Of a DNA stretch of 46,731 bases, positions 25,452 through 33,370 are shown in pieces (positions within the stretch are counted from its first letter, which is position 1; every line of letters begins with the position of its first letter). The position numbers and the translations under genes are program-made. The notes under the pieces are model-generated. The model had not been told where the DNA came from. It saw nothing but the letters and a program-made list of their open reading frames with translations, and made no database searches. Origin of the DNA: Actinomycetes bacterium (GTDB lineage Bacteria; Actinomycetota; Acidimicrobiia; Acidimicrobiales; Poriferisodalaceae); NCBI GenBank assembly GCA_024228575.1, contig JAAETH010000082.1:1-46731 (forward strand), read 5' to 3'.

Positions 25452-25457
25452 TAACAT
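25452..25457 (+). promoter_or_regulatory. Putative -10 box TAACAT, leaderless start
   Basis: TAACAT ends 9 nt before the GTG at 25467, with no Shine-Dalgarno motif between. The dyad at 25411-25441 would overlap the -35 zone. Confidence 0.45.
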
Positions 25458-25466
25458 CTAGTTCCT

Positions 25467-26771
25467 GTGCGTAGTCGGATGTTCGCTCTTGCCTTGGTCG
25501 CGCTGGTGGTCGGCGTGTCACCGGCGTCGGCCCAATCCGAGCTGGACCAGGCGCGCGAACGTGCCGAGGCTGCAGGCGAGGCCGCCGACGACGCCAGAGA
25601 CGCAGCCGCCGATGCCCAGGCTCGGGCCGACGGGTTGGCCGAAGATCTTGAAGAAGCCGTGCACGCGGCCGAAGACATCGACGGCAAGATCGCAGTCGTC
25701 AAAGGTCGAGCGGTAGCTGCTGAGACCGAACGGGACACTCTTCACGGCGACGTTGAGGAGCTTCTCGTGCTCCAGTATGTGTTCGTCGAACGGGCACAGG
25801 GCGAGTTTGTTTCCGATGTTTCGCCAGACGACCAGGTTCGGGCGGCCGCTCTGGCCAGGTACGTCACCTTCGGCGTGGGCACCGACATCGATCGTTTTCG
25901 TGTGGTGCTCGACGACCTCGCTGCGGCCGAGGACGAGCTGTTCGACCTCGGCGAGGAACTCGACGCGGCAATTGGTGTGCTCGAGGAGCGCAACGAGCTG
26001 CTCTACGACGAACTCGAGGAGATCAACACACAACTCGAAATAGCGGCTGAACGCGAAGCCGAGTTCGAACGTGAGGTGGCGCGCCTCGAGGAGGAAGAGC
26101 GCCGCCGACTCGAGGAGGAACGCCGCAAGCGTGAGGAAAGGCGCAGGGCCGAACTGGCGGCGCGGCGCGCTGCGGAGGAGGAAGCCAGGCGTGCGGCCGC
26201 GGCGACGTCGACGACTACGAGCACCACCACGACCACGACCACGATCCAGTCAGCCGACGCAACAACCTCGGACACCCCAGATCCAGGCGATGGGACCGCC
26301 GGCGCGACGTCGTCCGAGGCTCCCGTCGTGTCGACGACAGAACCCCCGGCCACCGAGTCGACAGAACCCGAGCAGCAGCCGACCGGATTCCTGTGCCCTA
26401 TCGGTGGTCCGACCACGTTCTACGACACTTTTGGCGCCGCTCGTAGCGGTGGAAGGCGACACAAGGGTGTCGACATGTTCGCCACGAGGGGTACACCTGT
26501 CGTCGCATCGGTGTCTGGCACCGTGCGTCACCGCGACAACTCCTTGGGCGGCAAGAGCTTCTACCTCGATGGTGACGACGGCAACCGCTACTACGGTGCC
26601 CATCTCGATTCCTACGGCGCCAGCGGATATGTGGCAGCCGGCACCGTCGTCGGCACGGTGGGCAACACGGGCAATGCCAGGTACACGTCACCACACCTGC
26701 ACTTTGAGGTCATGCCCGGAGGTAGCGGCAGTATCAACCCGACGCCGATCGTCAGGGCCGCTTGTGGCTGA
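25467..26771 (+). CDS. Secreted M23 (LytM) family peptidase with long coiled coil and Thr-rich linker
   Basis: This 434-aa protein has a signal peptide to about residue 22 (SPASAQ). Two coiled-coil stretches follow: about 24-95 and 150-250, the second ending in a run of Glu/Arg/Ala. A Thr/Ser/Pro-rich linker covers about 250-308, and the M23 domain starts near 310. HKGVDMFA near 332-339 and HLHFEV near 410-415 supply the zinc ligands, so the enzyme is probably active, unlike EnvC-type activators. The layout recalls proteins that combine a coiled coil with LytM for cell division or envelope remodelling. It lies 43 bp before the type VII ATPase gene, which could mean cell-wall opening for secretion (inference). 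Confidence 0.88.
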   Translation: MRSRMFALALVALVVGVSPASAQSELDQARERAEAAGEAADDARDAAADAQARADGLAEDLEEAVHAAEDIDGKIAVVKGRAVAAETERDTLHGDVEELLVLQYVFVERAQGEFVSDVSPDDQVRAAALARYVTFGVGTDIDRFRVVLDDLAAAEDELFDLGEELDAAIGVLEERNELLYDELEEINTQLEIAAEREAEFEREVARLEEEERRRLEEERRKREERRRAELAARRAAEEEARRAAAATSTTTSTTTTTTTIQSADATTSDTPDPGDGTAGATSSEAPVVSTTEPPATESTEPEQQPTGFLCPIGGPTTFYDTFGAARSGGRRHKGVDMFATRGTPVVASVSGTVRHRDNSLGGKSFYLDGDDGNRYYGAHLDSYGASGYVAAGTVVGTVGNTGNARYTSPHLHFEVMPGGSGSINPTPIVRAACG

Positions 26772-26814
26772 GGAAGCCTGTCAGAGCGACGGCACGAGCG
26801 GCTGCTGAGGTCCG

Positions 26815-29800
26815 ATGGCGTTCTCGGTGGTGATCTCGCGGGGTTCTATTGCGTCGGCGGTGACGATCGATGTGACTTCGGATGAGGCGACGGTCGCCGA
26901 CTTGTGTCGCGCCTTGGGGACCGACCCGGTCGATCTCGTCATCGACGGGGTTTCCTGTGGTGCCTCGGCCCTGTTGTCCCAAACCCCGCTGTTGAACGCG
27001 AGTTCGGTCGAGTTTGTGGCCGCTGGTGATGTGTCATCGGCCGGGGCGGCCGTCCCCCCGAAACGATTGGGTCGAGCGGAGAGCCGATGTCCAGGTGACC
27101 TCTCGCTCGTCGCCGTGGCGGGGCCCGACACCGGGTGGAGTATGTCGTTGCGGCCGGGGCTGAACGTCCTCGGTCGCAGCCCCGATGTCGAACTGATGCT
27201 CGACGACCCGTCTCTGTCGGGAAGACACGCTCGTTTCCTGGTCGAATACCCGGCAGTCTCGGTAGCCGATCTCGGCTCGACGAACGCGATACGGGTATCG
27301 GGTTTGACGGTTGCATCTTCTCCCGTCGAAACCGACACCGTCGTCTGGGCCGGATCGAACGTCTTTCGAGTCGTTTGTGAGCCCGACGATCGGGCTTTCC
27401 TCGGGTCCGGAGATGGCCGACGCGGCGACGGAACGCTGTCGTTCAACCGCCCGCCGAGGGAAGCTCCGGCACCACAACCCGATCCGGTTCCCGTCGTCGC
27501 CGCACCGTCCGAGCCCGCCGTGTCGGTCAGTCCCTTCAGTGTTGCGGCGGTCGTCGGCCCCCTTCTCATGGCCGGTGTGATGGTGGCGGTCATGAGCGAC
27601 CCACGTTTTGCTCTGTTTGCCCTGCTCAGCCCCATCGGAGCACTCGTGGGTTGGATCGAGAATCGATTTCGCAGGCGCAAGGCCGAGCGCCGATGGTGGG
27701 CCGAACGTGAAGTGAGGCGCGATCTGGTGTCCGCAGAGGTCGAGCGCTGGGTCCTTGCCGAGCGTGCCAGACGGTGGGAGGGATCTCCCGGGTTGTCCGA
27801 GTGGCTGAGACGGGCCGACCTACCCTCATCCTCGCTCTGGGAACGACGTCACGACCATGATGATGCACTTGTTCTGAGCGTTGGGGTGGGCACGGTCGAC
27901 GTCGAGGCCAGCGTTGACAGCGCCCGGCTCGATGAAGATATCGGGGACCTGGTCTCCGTGTCGTTGGTCGACGTCCCCATCGACGTCGACCTGGCCAACG
28001 GAGCCGTCGTGGGCATTGTCGGCGACCTCGCCGTCGGTCGGTCGGCTGCACGGGCGCTCGTGAGTTCGGCCGCCGCCGTCATGGGGCCGAGCGACCTGGC
28101 CATCGTTGTGGCGTCCAGCGGTGATGCGGCCTCAGATTGGGCGTGGGCGCGTTGGTTGCCCCATGTGAGAGACGAACGCGACGAGATTGGCGTTCCGTGG
28201 GTGGTCGACGGGGTGAGGGCAACCGATGCTCTCGACCGACGACTCGACAACCCTGAACCGAGACCCTGTCGTTTGCTGGTGGTCGATGGCACGAATCTGA
28301 TCTCGGGCCGCAATAGCGCGGCCCGTCGCCTCTGGGGAGAAGAGGATTGGAGCGGGATTGTCATTGCCGAGAGCGAAGACCGCCTGCCTTCGGCATGCAC
28401 CGTCGTAGTGTCGATCGATTCGACGGGCAGGGCGACCGTGCGTTGGCCCACTGATCGTAGGTCGATCGATGGTGTGGTGGCTGCCCTTCTCCCCTCGCGA
28501 TCGGCGGCATCCCATGCGAGGAGGTTGGCCAGATTCGACGATCCCGATACCAGCGACGGCTCCGCCTCACTTCCAGAACGTGTCTGCCTGGCCGACCTCG
28601 TCGGAGCACTCGACGAGGGGACGCTCGCCCGGCGATGGGAGGGCGACGGCAGGCTCGTCGTTGCGCTGGGTGTGGATCGCGACGGGGCGCTCGACATCGA
28701 TCTTGCGACCGACGGTCCGCATGTATTGATCGCCGGCACCACTGGTTCGGGGAAGAGCGAGCTGCTTCGTTCGATGGTTGCATCACTGGCTGCACATGCT
28801 TCGCCGGACGATGTCAACTTCATACTCGTCGACTACAAGGGGGGTGCCGCCTTCGACAGCTCGGCGCGCCTGCCCCACACGGTTGGTCTGGTGACCGATC
28901 TCGACGACAACCTCGCCGAGCGGGCGCTCCTGAGCCTCGAGGCCGAACTTCGATATCGTGAATCCCGCCTGCGCGATGCAGGGGTCGTCGACATCGTGGA
29001 CCTGAAGCGCGGCACACTCCCGAGGCTCGTCGTGTTGGTCGACGAGTTTGCCACCCTGGCGTCCGAGCTGCCCGACTTCCTCGACTCGCTCGTCGGTGTG
29101 GCCCAGCGGGGCCGGTCGCTCGGAGTGCACCTGGTGCTAGCGACCCAACGTCCCGCCGGAGCGGTAAACGACAACATCAGAGCGAATACGAACCTTCGCA
29201 TCGCTCTGCGGGTCCAGGACCCTGCTGACTCGGTAGATGTGATCGGTGTGAGCGATGCTGTGGGTCTGCCCCGAACCCGTCCGGGCCGGGCGGTCGCGCG
29301 CATTGGGGCGGACAATCCCTTGATCCTCCAGACGCCGCAGGTGACGGGTCCTGTGGTCCGCCGAATTCCGATGAAGGTGGAGCTGGTCGGGACTCCCACG
29401 GCCGAGCTCGACGCGGAGACCGAACTCGAAGCCCTGGTCGATGCGGCGATTTCGCTCGCCGACTCCCGCGATCTCTGGCCGAAACGACGACCGTGGCTCG
29501 ATCCGCTTCCGCGTCGAGTCGACCTGGCCGATATCGAGCCCTTGCCGATCGAAGACGGCCAGGCGTGGAACGTCGCCATGGTCGACGACCCGGCCAACCA
29601 GCGTCAGCTCTCCGGTGGCTGGAACCCCGACTCGGGGAACCTGCTTGTTGTTGGTCGTCCCGGCTCTGGTCCGCTGAGCGCGCTCGCTGCCATCGGCCGA
29701 GCCGCGATCTCTGTCTGCGCTCCGTCCGAGCTTCACGTGGTCGGGTTCGACCTGCTCGGTTCGGGGCTGGGGGGTCTGGACCAAGCCCCTCACACGGTTG

Positions 29801-30984
29801 GTGTAGCCCGTCTTGGCGACGATGAGATGGTTCGCAGAATCGTGTCGTATTGCTCGGGTGAACTGGCGAGGAGGATGACCAACCCGGGTGCGGTTCGGCC
29901 GCGCTTGCTCGTGGTGATCGACAGCCTTGCCTCTCTTGTCGGAAACGCCGACTCCAGCATTGCAGCGCTCGACCGTCTCGACGTCCTGGCATCCGTGGTT
30001 CGCGACGGTCCGCCTGTGGGTATCCACGCGGTTGTGGCCGTGGACCGCGCCGGCGCCGCATCCGCTGCGTGGCAGGCAGCTTGTTCGAACACATGGGTGT
30101 TCGAACCATCCGACGACATCGACCTTCAGATGCTCGTCGATCGCGACCGGCGCACCACACCCAGCTTCGAGCATGGCAGAGCGGTGCGGCGCGACGGGCT
30201 CGAGATACAGATCGTCGGACCACGGTCGATCGACTGGGCCGGTGCCCGTGACATCGGTTCCGATGCCGAGGGATCTGTTCCGACGCGGCTTGCGACTCTT
30301 CCGCCCGTGGTCGAGTTGTCCGATGTCGGGTGTGCCGAAGTCTCGCGGAGGCCCTGGTCCTTGCCGGTGGGCCTGCTGGACGAGGATCTGTCGACGGCGG
30401 TCGTCCAGGTCCATCGTGGCGAACACCTGCTGGTGGCGGGGTCTGCCCGCTCGGGCGTGTCGTCGGTGCTCGCCGCACTGGCCCGGTCCTTTGACGAGTC
30501 GACCTCGGTGGTGGTGGTGATCGTCGCCGGTGAAAGGTCTCCGTTGTCGACCCTCGATCTCGGCTCGAGGGGTCGGTGTGTCGAGTCGATCGACCAGGCC
30601 GCAGAGATGATCGAAGCGATCGGGGTCGACGGGGTCGATATCGTCGTCATCGTCGATGACGCCCACCTGGTCGACGATACGCCGAATTCGACCATGGCGG
30701 GCTGGCTCACCGGCGCCGAACGAACCGATGGACCCGCAAGAATCAGGCCATCGTTGGTAATCGCCGGCGGACGGGCCGATCGCCTGCGCTTGTTGTACGT
30801 GCACTGGACCGCCGACATTCGGCGTTCACGAATTGGCATCTTGTTGCGACCCGACACGGATCTTGACGGCGACCTGTTTGGTGTGAGGCTCGATCGGTCG
30901 TTTGAACGCCGCGGACCGGGACACGGTGTTGTCGTAGACCACGAGGGTGCCCGAATCATCCAGTCCATCACCACATCGGGCTAG
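26815..30984 (+). CDS. FHA-FtsK/SpoIIIE type VII secretion ATPase (EssC/EccC-like)
   Basis: This 1389-aa motor of WXG100 secretion has, in order: a small N-terminal domain (about 1-75, possibly beta-grasp); an FHA domain (about 105-187; GRSPDVELMLDDPSLSGRHARF, then DLGSTNAI) for phosphothreonine binding; a Pro-rich linker; and two membrane segments (about 242-260 and 264-282). After these come a basic stretch, a linker domain and three FtsK-like ATPase domains. Domain 1 has Walker A GTTGSGKS near 641-648 and Walker B VLVDEFA near 740. In domain 2 (near 947, GRPGSGPLS) and domain 3 (near 1208, GSARSGVSS) the Walker lysine is missing. An N-terminal FHA is typical of EssC of Firmicutes; actinobacterial EccC normally lacks it. 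ATG start; two WXG100 genes follow. Confidence 0.93.
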   Translation: MAFSVVISRGSIASAVTIDVTSDEATVADLCRALGTDPVDLVIDGVSCGASALLSQTPLLNASSVEFVAAGDVSSAGAAVPPKRLGRAESRCPGDLSLVAVAGPDTGWSMSLRPGLNVLGRSPDVELMLDDPSLSGRHARFLVEYPAVSVADLGSTNAIRVSGLTVASSPVETDTVVWAGSNVFRVVCEPDDRAFLGSGDGRRGDGTLSFNRPPREAPAPQPDPVPVVAAPSEPAVSVSPFSVAAVVGPLLMAGVMVAVMSDPRFALFALLSPIGALVGWIENRFRRRKAERRWWAEREVRRDLVSAEVERWVLAERARRWEGSPGLSEWLRRADLPSSSLWERRHDHDDALVLSVGVGTVDVEASVDSARLDEDIGDLVSVSLVDVPIDVDLANGAVVGIVGDLAVGRSAARALVSSAAAVMGPSDLAIVVASSGDAASDWAWARWLPHVRDERDEIGVPWVVDGVRATDALDRRLDNPEPRPCRLLVVDGTNLISGRNSAARRLWGEEDWSGIVIAESEDRLPSACTVVVSIDSTGRATVRWPTDRRSIDGVVAALLPSRSAASHARRLARFDDPDTSDGSASLPERVCLADLVGALDEGTLARRWEGDGRLVVALGVDRDGALDIDLATDGPHVLIAGTTGSGKSELLRSMVASLAAHASPDDVNFILVDYKGGAAFDSSARLPHTVGLVTDLDDNLAERALLSLEAELRYRESRLRDAGVVDIVDLKRGTLPRLVVLVDEFATLASELPDFLDSLVGVAQRGRSLGVHLVLATQRPAGAVNDNIRANTNLRIALRVQDPADSVDVIGVSDAVGLPRTRPGRAVARIGADNPLILQTPQVTGPVVRRIPMKVELVGTPTAELDAETELEALVDAAISLADSRDLWPKRRPWLDPLPRRVDLADIEPLPIEDGQAWNVAMVDDPANQRQLSGGWNPDSGNLLVVGRPGSGPLSALAAIGRAAISVCAPSELHVVGFDLLGSGLGGLDQAPHTVGVARLGDDEMVRRIVSYCSGELARRMTNPGAVRPRLLVVIDSLASLVGNADSSIAALDRLDVLASVVRDGPPVGIHAVVAVDRAGAASAAWQAACSNTWVFEPSDDIDLQMLVDRDRRTTPSFEHGRAVRRDGLEIQIVGPRSIDWAGARDIGSDAEGSVPTRLATLPPVVELSDVGCAEVSRRPWSLPVGLLDEDLSTAVVQVHRGEHLLVAGSARSGVSSVLAALARSFDESTSVVVVIVAGERSPLSTLDLGSRGRCVESIDQAAEMIEAIGVDGVDIVVIVDDAHLVDDTPNSTMAGWLTGAERTDGPARIRPSLVIAGGRADRLRLLYVHWTADIRRSRIGILLRPDTDLDGDLFGVRLDRSFERRGPGHGVVVDHEGARIIQSITTSG

Positions 30985-30992
30985 ATTTCGGG

Positions 30993-31019
30993 TTGATATG
31001 TTTGGTGCTGTTATATAGT
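30993..31019 (+). promoter_or_regulatory. Putative promoter before the WXG100 genes
   Basis: TTGATA (30993-30998) and TATAGT (31014-31019) are separated by 15 bp, slightly short. The surrounding 40 bp are far more AT-rich than the rest of the window. The -10 overlaps the dyad at 31016-31031. Confidence 0.45.
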
Positions 31020-31031
31020 ATTTCAATACTA
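31016..31031. promoter_or_regulatory. 16-bp dyad, operator candidate
   Basis: TAGTATTTCAATACTA has perfect 7-bp arms around TC and overlaps the putative -10 box. A repressor bound here would block transcription of both WXG100 genes independently of the ATPase gene. The same sequence could form a short hairpin in RNA. Confidence 0.5.
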
Positions 31032-31095
31032 ATCAAACGCCGTTCGATCTGACCATCTTCCCCACAGGTGATCGGTACCTATGAGGAGGAGTCAC

Positions 31096-31377
31096 ATGAC
31101 CCGAGTTCTATCGACCGACCAGGCGGAAGGCGCCATCGCCCGTATCGCCGGCATCGCCAACGATCAGCTGATGGGCCAGCTAGCAGCACTACAGCGCGAG
31201 GGCACACAACTGTCCGACGCTTCGGTGTGGGATGGGGTCGAGGCCACCAGGTTCCGGTCCGAGACCTGGCCCACCACCAGCGGTGCCTTGTCCAAGGCGG
31301 TCGAGGCCCTCGAACTGCTGCGCCAGCACATCGAGAGGGTGAACCGAAACATCATGGTCGCCGGTGGCAACGGCTGA
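31096..31377 (+). CDS. WXG100 family type VII secretion protein
   Basis: This 93-aa protein has WDG at 45-47, between two predicted helices, as in ESAT-6/CFP-10 proteins of about 100 aa. The second half (ALSKAVEALELLRQHIERVNRNI) is an amphipathic helix. No signal peptide, as expected for this secretion route. The ATG at 31096 is fixed by a near-perfect AGGAGGAG site 5 nt upstream; an earlier ATG at 31081 would overlap that site. The second WXG100-like gene follows after 11 nt. The two probably form a helical-hairpin dimer that is exported through the FHA-FtsK ATPase. Confidence 0.88.
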   Translation: MTRVLSTDQAEGAIARIAGIANDQLMGQLAALQREGTQLSDASVWDGVEATRFRSETWPTTSGALSKAVEALELLRQHIERVNRNIMVAGGNG

Positions 31378-31388
31378 CTGCGTTGTCG

Positions 31389-31682
31389 GTGCAACGTTGT
31401 GTTCGGTTCGATCATGCAGCTGCGCGGTCGGCGGTCGTCGAGTTTCGCCGTCGCGCGGCCTTGATCGAGGCGTCGATCGCGTCGATGGCCGCCGACGTGG
31501 GGTTGTTGGCAGACTGGCGAGGGTCGGCGAGGGACGAGTTCGATACCAGACGTCGACGGTGTGTTGTCGACGCACGCGAGCTCGCCTCTGCCCTGCGCCA
31601 CGCGGCGATGCAGATCGAGCGTGCGGCCGGGCGAGCACGCCTCGCCGAGGCAGAACTCGCCAGCGTCACAGCTGCGTTTTAG
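31389..31682 (+). CDS. Second WXG100-like protein
   Basis: This 97-aa product (from GTG 31389) has WRG at 43-45, followed by SARDEF, a usual WXG100 pattern, and two helices rich in Ala/Arg. It is strongly basic. A TTG at 31383 is an alternative start. It lies 11 nt behind the first WXG100 gene and is likely its heterodimer partner. The frame extends upstream to 31068, but that part overlaps the first gene out of phase and is not coding. Confidence 0.7.
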   Translation: MQRCVRFDHAAARSAVVEFRRRAALIEASIASMAADVGLLADWRGSARDEFDTRRRRCVVDARELASALRHAAMQIERAAGRARLAEAELASVTAAF

Positions 31683-31718
31683 GAGCGACACCTCGTGCTG
31701 CGTCCGAAGCCGAAGCGA

Positions 31719-32489
31719 TCAAGCGCCCATGGCGTGATACCCGCCGTCGACGTGCACAATCGTTCCTGTCGTGGCGGGAAACCAGTCGCTCAGCAGGGCG
31801 AGGGTCGACCGCGCGACAGCGACCTGGTCGTTCACGTCCCAGCCCAGGGGTGCCTTGCCGTCCCAGGCATCCTCGAACTGGCTGAAGCCCGGAATCGACT
31901 TGGCGGCAACCGTGCGGATCGGTCCGGCCGAGATGAGGTTGACGCGGATGCCTTCGGGCCCGAGGTCGCGTGCGAGATACCGCGCCGTCGACTCGAACGC
32001 GGCCTTGGCTACACCCATCCAGTCGTAGGCCGGCCAGGCGACCGTTGCGTCGAAGGTGAGGCCCACGACCGAGCCGTTGGCCTCGGCCAGCAGGGGGCGC
32101 ATAGCTCCTGCCAGGGCCTTCAACGAGTAGGCAGAGATGTTGACGGCGACCGACACATCGTCCCACTCGGTATTCATGAAGTTTCCGCCGAGGCACGCCT
32201 CGGGCGCAAAACCGATGGCGTGGAGAACCCCATCGATCTTGCCCCATCTTTCTGTCAGGTCGGCCGCGACCGCCGCGAGCTGATCGGGTTTGGTCACGTC
32301 GAGCTCTAGCACATCGGGTGTGGTCGACAGCTTGCGGGCCGTGCGCTCGGTCAGCCTCATGCCCCGGCCCGCCCCGGTGAGAACAACCTCGGCGCCTTCG
32401 TCGATGGCGAGCTCTGCGATCGCGTAGGCGATGGACGCCTCGGTCAGAACGCCTGTTATCAGGAGCTTCTTGCCTTCGAACAGTCCCAC
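31719..32489 (-). CDS. fabI: Enoyl-[acyl-carrier-protein] reductase (InhA/FabI type)
   Basis: This 256-aa NADH-dependent reductase catalyses the last step of the fatty acid elongation cycle. GKKLLITGVLTEASIAYAIA at 6-25 is the cofactor site of the FabI group. DGVLHAIGFAP, ISAYSLKALAGAM and AYDWMGVAKAAFES provide the catalytic Tyr-x6-Lys pair. AGPIRTVAAKSIPGF is the substrate loop, and LLSDWFPATTGTIVHVDGG closes the fold. The sequence pattern is close to mycobacterial InhA. The GTG start has GGAGG 4 nt upstream. It is divergent from the F420 reductase gene. Confidence 0.95.
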   Translation of the reverse strand: MGLFEGKKLLITGVLTEASIAYAIAELAIDEGAEVVLTGAGRGMRLTERTARKLSTTPDVLELDVTKPDQLAAVAADLTERWGKIDGVLHAIGFAPEACLGGNFMNTEWDDVSVAVNISAYSLKALAGAMRPLLAEANGSVVGLTFDATVAWPAYDWMGVAKAAFESTARYLARDLGPEGIRVNLISAGPIRTVAAKSIPGFSQFEDAWDGKAPLGWDVNDQVAVARSTLALLSDWFPATTGTIVHVDGGYHAMGA

Positions 32490-32522
32490 GGATCCTCCGT
32501 TGTGCGAGTGTGGTCCGGACCT

Positions 32523-32553
32523 TTGACCAGAACCGTTCCGGTGACGTTACTCT
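32523..32553 (+). promoter_or_regulatory. Putative promoter with leaderless start
   Basis: TTGACC (32523-32528) and TACTCT (32548-32553) are 19 bp apart, and the -10 ends 6 nt before the ATG at 32560. This is the clearest -35/-10 pair among the leaderless starts in the window. Confidence 0.5.
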
Positions 32554-32559
32554 GCAACG

Positions 32560-33336
32560 ATGACCGACAAGTCAGAGAACGTCCACAATGGCGCAGACGA
32601 GTCAGCTGCCGCCGATGTAACAGAGGCAGACAAGTCGGGCCACAAGTCGGTCAGCACTGCTCGCTCCGTGCTGCCTTCGGTTGGTGTGGTCGGCGGCACA
32701 GGTCCGGCCGGATCTGCTCTGGCAGCTCGCCTCGCCAGCGTCGGAATTCAGGTTGTGCTCGGTTCCCGATCGAAGTACCGAGCGATGGAGATCGTCGACG
32801 GCGTTCTCGAGAAATGGCCCGATTTCGACCTCCCGATCACGGCCGGCGACAACGATGAGGCAGCCGGGGCCGACCTCGTCGTCATTGCCACACCGTGGGC
32901 TGCGGCCGCCATCACGGCCAGGAGCGTCGCAGACCGTGTGAAGGGCAAGGTCGTCATAACGATGGCCAACGCCCTCACCAGGGTGGGTGACGAGTTCATC
33001 CCGCTGATCCCACCGCGCGGTTCTGTGGCAGCGAGTGTTCAATCGATGGTTCCCGACTCTCTTGTCGCCGCTGCGTTCCAGCATGTGCCGGCTCATGAAT
33101 TGGGCGACTTGAGCAGACCGATCGACAGCGATGTTCTCATCTGCAGCGATCACCGCTCGGCAGTCGATGCCGTGACAGAACTCGTACGTCACATTCCGAA
33201 CTTCAGGGCACTCGACTGCGGCGAGCTGTCCAACGCGACCGCCATCGAAGCGTTCACGGCCGTGTTGCTTCAGCTGAACGTCCGGTACAAGACCAGGGTC
33301 GAGCTGAACCTGCTCGGAATTCCCGACTCGATCTGA
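32560..33336 (+). CDS. NADPH-dependent F420 reductase-like protein
   Basis: This 258-aa oxidoreductase would transfer hydride between NADPH and coenzyme F420. VGVVGGTGPAGSALAARLA near residues 41-59 is the nucleotide-binding loop with GxGxxG spacing. VVLGSRSKYRA places a serine-arginine pair for the NADPH 2'-phosphate. VIATPWAAA and FQHVPAHELGD are typical of the npdG-type family. An acidic leader of about 38 residues precedes the domain and is unusual. F420 use is common in actinobacteria. It lies just upstream of mshC. Confidence 0.85.
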   Translation: MTDKSENVHNGADESAAADVTEADKSGHKSVSTARSVLPSVGVVGGTGPAGSALAARLASVGIQVVLGSRSKYRAMEIVDGVLEKWPDFDLPITAGDNDEAAGADLVVIATPWAAAAITARSVADRVKGKVVITMANALTRVGDEFIPLIPPRGSVAASVQSMVPDSLVAAAFQHVPAHELGDLSRPIDSDVLICSDHRSAVDAVTELVRHIPNFRALDCGELSNATAIEAFTAVLLQLNVRYKTRVELNLLGIPDSI

Positions 33337-33370
33337 TCTGCGACTCGCGATCGGACCGAGCGATTCAGCC

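Noticed and set aside
25397-25466. c-di-AMP (ydaO) riboswitch before the M23 gene
   Set aside because: The gap is only 70 nt, too short for that riboswitch, and it is explained by the dyads and a leaderless promoter.
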